Below the pieces are notes generated by a model. The model did not search any database. It was not told where the DNA came from and was given only the letters and a program-made list of their open reading frames with translations. A stretch of DNA of 64,000 bases, taken from positions 558,001 through 622,000 of the forward strand of contig KN832871.1 of the NCBI GenBank assembly GCA_000827325.1. The letters run 5' to 3'. This DNA is from Oidiodendron maius Zn (lineage: Eukaryota; Ascomycota; Leotiomycetes; Myxotrichaceae). This document shows positions 58,233-64,000 of this stretch, piece after piece; within the stretch, counting starts at the first letter, position 1, and every line of letters begins with the position of its first letter. The translations under genes were made by a program, and so were the position numbers.

Positions 58233-59918
58233 TCAGAAATCGATCACAATATGTTTAATACCTCGAGAGACACAGCTCAGCATCGCTTCCTTTTTGTCCT
58301 CCTCGCTCAAAGCGCTTCCACGATGCTCCACTTGCCCACTACACACATCCACACGACACGTCCCGCAGTTTCCAGCCTCGCAACTAGAATCCACTTCCAA
58401 ACCCGCCTCCCTCATAACTTGCAATAGTGTCTTATCAGCCGGCACATCCAAAGTCTTCTTAGACAGTTTCAATTCAACTGTGAATGGATCACCATCAGTA
58501 GCTATTTGGAATGCCTCATAGTGGATCTCATCCTCTCTCATGCCGCACACATTTGAAGAGCGTACACAATCATCGATCAATCGCTGGGGTCCACAAACAT
58601 AGACAAAGCCATTCCAATTGCGACCCTGCAAGATACGTAGGACATCCATCCTCTCCTCTTTCTCTTTGTTATATATCACCACTCTGTCCCCAAATTTGTC
58701 TAGAAGATCTTTGAAAGGGGTATCCTCAGTGGATCTGACGGCGTAGTGCAGCTTCCAGTTGTAGTTGATTTGGGTATAGACATCCATGTGGGAGAGAAAT
58801 GCGGTTATGCCGATTCCAGCAGCTATAAATATGTGGTCTGATGCTTGCCCTTTGAATGGTACGCTCGAGGTTATCTTCCCGACAAGGATTTTATCTCCTT
58901 GGTGCACGTTATGATGTAGATACTCGGAACCACCACGACTGTTTGCGTCAAGGGTGATGCCGAGTTGGAAACGATGTGTGTTACCTCCGACGACGGAATA
59001 TGATCGAACCAGGCCGTTCGGGAGTTTCAATCTTACAAAGCTGCCGGGATCAATCTCTTCACCCTCTCCAGCCTTTTGGAAGACAAACGCGGCTACCTTG
59101 TTACCATGCATCTTCTTTTCCACGACATCGAATTCCTCCCAATTTTCTGGCTCCTTCTTATTTGTGCCATCCCTGGCAGCCTTGGCATTTGCAACCAAAT
59201 TTGTAAACGCAGTTTTACACTCTTTTCCAAATTCATTTATATTTTCCAGCTCCTCTAGTTTCTCTAAATTCGTCTTGTCTCGATGCAGATATTCTTGAAC
59301 CCGCTCGATTGTCCACTGTGGATGCTTCCTTTCCAAAAGCACTATCTGGTCGCCCGCCTGCATCCACCCTTCATGAAGTACACGATAGTACCAACCAGTA
59401 CGGCTCTTCTTCCAAGTCTGGGCCGCGAAATTCTTGATTCCAAAGCGGTGGTTGAGTTTAAAGCATGGTTGTCTCGGCAGGCTAACCTGTAACACTGTTC
59501 CATCACGCTCATCGCCAACGCGGTAGATGTCGCCAATACAGACATTCCGCTCATTCATGCCACCAGAGCACACCAAGTTCTCGCCAAAACCACCGACCTC
59601 GAAAGCATCTCTTTGGTCTGGGAAATCAGCAGCCCAAGAAGAGTAGTGGGAAGGGCAGTATTGATGGACTGCTTTATCGACCCCACCATGAAAAGTGAGA
59701 TCGTGTTCGTCGCTCTCGAGACCAGTTGAGGTACAATAGATGCGCCCTTCACGAGGCTGCTTGTAGATTCCCGTAGTGATCGTGAGATTTCTCATTGTTT
59801 TCATCTTGGAAGTGCGAATATGAACAATAGTGGGATTTCGGAATGGCACGTCGAGATCCTGGGGACTAACAGGCTCAGTGATGAGCGCCTTCGCATCTTC
59901 TAGTATTGTTCCAGGCAT
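58233..59918 (-). CDS. MOSC - flavin/NAD reductase - 2Fe-2S ferredoxin fusion protein
   Basis: Single exon, 561 aa. The N-terminal third is a MOSC-type domain: VHIRTSKMKTM, then FHGGVDKAVHQY, FGENLVCSG and SLPRQPCFKLNHRFG, whose Cys is the conserved MOSC cysteine. A short helical segment (HRDKTNLEKLEELENI) follows, as in bacterial YiiM. Residues ~260-470 form a ferredoxin-reductase-like FAD/NAD module (VRSYSVVG for flavin binding, AAGIGITAFLSHM, FVYVCGPQRLI). The C-terminal plant-type 2Fe-2S domain has Cys513, 518, 521 and 549 (CX4CX2C...C). This arrangement delivers electrons from NAD(P)H through flavin and Fe-S to a MOSC centre that in relatives handles molybdenum cofactor or N-hydroxylated substrates. 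The true substrate is unknown. No signal peptide; cytosolic by default. Confidence 0.9.
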   Translation of the reverse strand: MPGTILEDAKALITEPVSPQDLDVPFRNPTIVHIRTSKMKTMRNLTITTGIYKQPREGRIYCTSTGLESDEHDLTFHGGVDKAVHQYCPSHYSSWAADFPDQRDAFEVGGFGENLVCSGGMNERNVCIGDIYRVGDERDGTVLQVSLPRQPCFKLNHRFGIKNFAAQTWKKSRTGWYYRVLHEGWMQAGDQIVLLERKHPQWTIERVQEYLHRDKTNLEKLEELENINEFGKECKTAFTNLVANAKAARDGTNKKEPENWEEFDVVEKKMHGNKVAAFVFQKAGEGEEIDPGSFVRLKLPNGLVRSYSVVGGNTHRFQLGITLDANSRGGSEYLHHNVHQGDKILVGKITSSVPFKGQASDHIFIAAGIGITAFLSHMDVYTQINYNWKLHYAVRSTEDTPFKDLLDKFGDRVVIYNKEKEERMDVLRILQGRNWNGFVYVCGPQRLIDDCVRSSNVCGMREDEIHYEAFQIATDGDPFTVELKLSKKTLDVPADKTLLQVMREAGLEVDSSCEAGNCGTCRVDVCSGQVEHRGSALSEEDKKEAMLSCVSRGIKHIVIDF

Positions 59919-60862
59919 GATGACGGCGACGATGTGAATTAATAATATATGTGTTGTTCAGTTAATAGAGAATAAGCGGATGGCGTTCGGCGCAGCGACG
60001 AACACCAAACGTCGACCGGACGAATAGGGGTAGTATAACTCCGAGCTGCAGACGGAAAGGTAAAAGTATATTAGTGCGGCAGGGATGGTCTAGCGACAAG
60101 AAAGGGTGGTGGTTTAAGGCGTCTGATATATAATATGGCTGAAAAGTGGGTGGTTGCTTTTTGAGTAAGGGAAAGAGGAAGAGTGAAGAGAAGTAAGAAT
60201 ATTCCAGACCGTAGATATAAGCAATGTGCAGCCGCTAAGCGGTAAGGGGTGAATAGCGGCAAAAATCACGCGACCGCATTTCAACTTGCCTCGAAGTCAA
60301 CAGCTTCACGGGAAAATGAGATAAACTTGAAATGGATAATCAAACACTCTCACAGTCGATAGTGTAACGTGTAATCATGCTCCATTGAACCGTCCTCATC
60401 CCCTTATAAACCCGCTCTGCGTCGATGATAAATACACAGGATTTCCTCCATGCTCCAACCCCTTTCAAGTATCGCATGACAATAAAACAGACAAAAGGCG
60501 CGTGAAGACCGGGACTCCAATTCCGCCTGTCGCCTTGAAGCCGAGCGCACTGCGAGGCAGAGGTAAACAGGTATTAGGTGCGATCATTGCAACAATCAAG
60601 CATAAAACATGAGATGGCGCGGAAATTAGCACGCGAATGGCCCTATCCAAAAATTGCGAACAAAACAAAGTGTATGCAGCAAAGGAATTTTGGTGGGGTT
60701 GAAAATTGCTCTTTCTAATCGTTTGAAACTTGAGTACGACTCCTTTCGCATGAACAGTGAACGCACACGCCAGAAGCTGAGATGGTATGATCCAATGAAA
60801 CGCCGTCGGTATGCTGGAAAAACGCCTGGAATTGATGATGGTACGGGTGAGGTTATCTTTGG
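59919..60862. other. Gap between MOSC fusion and Som1-like gene
   Basis: 944 bp: promoter of the MOSC fusion and 3' flank of the Som1-like gene. Short frames at 60385-60612 and 60654-60866 (plus) have no features. Nothing else seen. Confidence 0.5.
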
Positions 60863-63424
60863 CTAATCTGCACCAATCTCGCCTTCCAGAAAGCCAGATG
60901 TGTCGAAGTTGAAGGCGTCAACACCTTCCGCGTCTTGGTGCAAGAAAGAATCGAAGTCGAAGTCTTGGAGGACATCGCTACTGCCATTGTTCGGGTTGGC
61001 AAACTCAAACGACTGCAGATCAAACTGAATTTCACCTTTTTAGTACACATATTGGGCCCGGGGAATGGCGTAGACTTACTGCCGTAGCATTATCCATACC
61101 GAATCCAGCCTGGACAGGATCGGGCTGTGGAGGGGCATTAATGCCCGCACTCATAGGCTGAGCGGCCGACTGGCCATTAGCGATAGGTTGCACAGCACCA
61201 CTCTGGCCATTCTTAAAGCTGCTGGGATGGATAGGTGTGATCGGCGTGGCGGGGGTTGGTGTGGCCGGTTCTTGGGCCGACTCGGCGGATGGCGTAGCAC
61301 CAGAATTGAGATTGGCGGCGGAACCCTTCTTTGTAGCCCGCTGCCATCAATGTCAACATTTCCAAAAAAGAGTTTTATCAGTTCAATGGGGTTTACCTTG
61401 GCTTTGGTGTCCTTCGTTTCGTTCTTCTTCTTCGGGTTAGGCTTGTTCGCCTGTTGAGGTGTCGGTGGGGCGGCTCCTTGCTGAGGAGACCCTGGTGCTC
61501 GACCATTCGTTGCAGCTGCGGCTGCGGGAGCAGCTGGTGGTGGCATCTGGCGTTGTTGTGGCGTTCCTGGGCCAGCCATGCTCTGTTGCGGCGCTCCAGG
61601 ATTAGCTCCAGGTATCATCTGCCCATTTTGTCCCCCTTGCCAGTTCGCATTAGTATTCTGCTGTCTGGCCATAGCCATTTGCTGAGGTGTCAACTGGTTG
61701 GTAAATCCGGGGTGAGAGCTTGGAGGTCGCATGTTGTTTTGCATACCGCCAACCATGTTAGGGTCCATGCCATTCATCTTGAAGTAAGGAGCGGCCATAT
61801 TGGGGTCCATCTGTCCGCCCTGCATGTTGAAGTTCATGCCACCAGGTGAGCGAGATGGTCCATCTGGAAGAGGTGATGAAGGCATTCCAGCCGGGTTCAT
61901 ATGCGGCGTGCGTTTCATCTGGTCGGCTGGGTTAGGAGAATTGACAGAGCGAGTACCCTGTGGTGATGTCCCTTGGAAGGGTTGTCCGTTAGGACCGATT
62001 GCACCTGGAGCAGCTCCCTCCCTGCCGCCTGGTACTGTCGTCAGGGTGTCTTGTTCCTGGCGGGCCATCATGAGCCTCTTCTTGTTTTGCTGCTCAAGAA
62101 GCATTAGTTGCGTCTGATAATCTTGTAGCGCATGGTTGCCGCCAGGCTGGGCTCCCTGTTGGCCTGCAGCCCGCAGCCCATTGGCCATTTCACCTGCGTT
62201 GTAATACCCTGCAATCGCGCCAGTATCTTGTCCTTGGGCCATCATAGGCGATCCTTGGTTTGCAGGTCCGCCAGCAGCTGGCATGCCTTTACCTGGCATC
62301 TGGTTTGCTTGTTGCTGGGCCAATCCAGCCTGGTACTGATTTAAGGTTCTAGCCTGTTGTGGGTTTGCGCCGCCAGGCATGTTCTGGAACTGCACAGATC
62401 AACGTTAGATATAAATGAATGACATTGAATATCGCAGGGGAGCTGAGCGAAAATCGGTCTTGAGGAAAAGCTCTCTTACCTGCTGTGGCATTGGTTGCCC
62501 TCTGCCGTTCGGCATTTGCTGAGGATTGAAACCATTACCTCCGCCATCGAGTCGTGGTCTCTTTGACGGAGAAGGGGCATTCTCGGCAGATCCAGGAGAC
62601 CCAGGACGCTGCTGATCACCACCGGAAGGATCACGCTGCATCGCGTTCTTCTGCTGAATAAGTTGCATCTGCTGCGGGGTCCTAGTGTAGTTGGTTAGGC
62701 AATGTAAGGAGACGCAAGATCAAATGCTTACTGATTTCTCGTCGTATTGTGAATGGCCTTCTGTCTGAGGTTATCTTGTTGGCCCATGTTCATCCCATTC
62801 TGTTGGCTCATTCGCATCATCTGTTGATATTGCGCAGGCATCATCTGGCGCATCATCTGATTCTGCTGTTCCTGCCTCAGGCGTGATTGTTGCTGGTCAA
62901 GATGTCAGTAGTGGACGCGACTGCATGGACGGGGAACAAACTTGTGTATGGTTGACATATTGTAACACGCTCCGACCATCTCCTTTGCCGCGTTGAGCAT
63001 TGAACATGTCCCAGAACAGACACCACCACTCATAGAGGAAACAACTCTCGGGGCAATCGCGAGGCACATCTGGCGCAGGAAGATCATCCGGTCTCTTGGA
63101 GTCTAGGTCATCTTTCGAGTCACCATCTGTGCCATCTTCGCCAGTGCCATTTCCCACGCCGTTTCCGTTGTTGTCCTGGCGTCTTCCGGGACTGTCCTTG
63201 ATAATCTTAATTGGCTGTTCGCTGTTGAGGAGCGACCTCGCGCAGTCGAACATGCCGTTTCGGATGAAGTATTCATAGATGTATGTATTGAGCTGCTGGC
63301 GCTGGTTGTCGTTCGCAGGCATGGGAGGGCGGATGATTCCGCCGGGTGCGCCACTGTTCATCATGGGCATGCCACCGACTGGGCCGCCCATGGCATTCAT
63401 ACCGCCCATATTTACGTTGTTCAT
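60863..63424 (-). CDS. LisH-domain transcriptional regulator, Som1/Flo8-like
   Basis: Six minus-strand exons: 63424-62942, 62892-62732, 62681-62480, 62389-61397, 61340-61080 and 61024-60863; 753 aa. All junctions keep frame and the introns are 49-90 nt. The LisH dimerisation motif is near residues 43-75 (NTYIYEYFIRNGMFDCARSL), and the following segment (CPESCFLYEWWCLFWDMFNAQRG) is the hallmark of Flo8/Som1/SSDP proteins. Most of the remainder is Gln/Pro/Gly/Met-rich (MMRQMMPAQYQQMM and many PQQ repeats). A basic patch ANKPNPKKKNETK follows, and the protein ends in an acidic, Phe-rich segment (SSDVLQDFDFDSFLHQD) that looks like an activation domain. In plant- and insect-pathogenic fungi and yeasts this family acts below cAMP-PKA in adhesion, filamentation and development. 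Role here by family. Confidence 0.93.
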
Positions 63425-64000
63425 GGTGACAACTTACGTCCGCGACGGAGTGATGGTCGATGAGGGTTGGTGGACGCCTTTTCCGCAAGCCACCGAACCC
63501 TTCAATGGCGGAACGGTTTCAGCCGAAGTGCGTCGACGGCAGGTGTCCAGACCGTCCAGCTCACGATGGGAAAGTAAGTCGGGAGCGCCAATTTTGCGAA
63601 GACAGAGACGTCGGCAGCGCGAAGGAGGCGCGGAGTCGTTGTCGTCGCCACCGCTGACCGATGCTGCGGACAACTGTCTGCAATAGCCACCCTTTTTTGC
63701 GAAGGCGATGCGATCGGCGCGTTGCTCAAGGGCCAAGCGAGGGTGGCAGAGGAGCAAGGCCGAGTCGGAAGGGAAGTCGACGAGATGCCCTCAGCAAGAA
63801 GAAGTTGAGCCCGGCGCAGGTTTCGAGGGCGTGGAGGTGCTTGAAGGCCGCGTCGAGGATTATGGGGAAGAGAGTGCTTTTCGGACGATGGGGGTCGGTG
63901 GACTTCTGACGCTACGGCTGCCGCGTTTATCTCAGCACAGAACTTCGGTGCAGAGGCAAGGCTGGTTAAGCATCTGACGACGGAGAAAATTGGCCAGACG
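63425..64000. other. Upstream region of the Som1-like gene, window end
   Basis: 576 bp to the window edge. GC-rich, with long but overlapping frames on both strands (for example 63434-63757 minus and 63708-63977 plus) and no features. Most likely the 5' leader and promoter of the Som1-like gene. Confidence 0.45.

Noticed and set aside
61454-61849. 131-codon plus-strand frame opposite the Som1-like gene
   Set aside because: Antisense shadow of Gln/Pro/Gly-rich coding sequence.

Overview
The window looks like nuclear DNA of a filamentous ascomycete (Pezizomycotina; Leotiomycetes/Helotiales is my guess from protein flavour, not proven). Protein-coding genes are dense on both strands. Nearly all are split by short GT-AG introns of about 45-100 nt, often with CTAAC-type branch points. 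The gene set is typical of this group: Zn2Cys6 factors, a Som1/Flo8-like LisH protein, a Pom1-like DYRK kinase, a TinC/NIMA-interacting-type coiled-coil protein and GPI-anchored small proteins. I modelled 23 genes, resolving splice sites by reading frame and family alignment. I found no CRISPR array, rRNA, convincing tRNA or recognisable transposon.

Layout. 0-10 kb is accessory-looking and more AT-rich: a geranylgeranyl diphosphate synthase, two tandem OTU-like cysteine-protease paralogues (the second has lost the catalytic Cys and His) and a Zn2Cys6 transcription factor. This could be the edge of a diterpenoid-type cluster continuing to the left of the window. From 10.9 kb on the genes are mostly conserved core genes: CTNNBL1-like (+), an MFS transporter (-), an F-box protein (+), a BAR-SH3 amphiphysin/Rvs167 (-) divergent from the cysteine desulfurase NFS1 (+), a conserved protein of unknown function (+), a cyclophilin-RRM PPIL4-like protein (-), a second Zn2Cys6 factor (+) behind a 3.1 kb upstream gap, and a small GPI-anchored protein (+). 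These are followed by a Pex24-domain/DysF peroxin (-), the DYRK kinase (+), the TinC-like protein (+), an HAD-like phosphatase (-), a large coilin-like protein (+), a second small GPI protein (+), the eEF2 lysine methyltransferase EFM3-like gene (-) divergent from ribosomal protein eS24 (+), a MOSC/flavin/2Fe-2S fusion (-) and the Som1/Flo8-like regulator (-).

Themes. Three genes touch pre-mRNA splicing or snRNP biology (CTNNBL1, PPIL4-like, coilin-like). The EFM3/eS24 pair puts two translation genes on one 391-bp intergenic promoter carrying telomere-like TAGGGTT motifs. The most interesting items are the large nuclear protein at 48.9-53.7 kb, which has the architecture of coilin (N-terminal ubiquitin-like fold plus a distal Tudor-like domain) and a puzzling 26-nt or 53-nt intron, and the active/inactive-looking OTU pair. 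All identifications are by reading the sequence; no database search was run.
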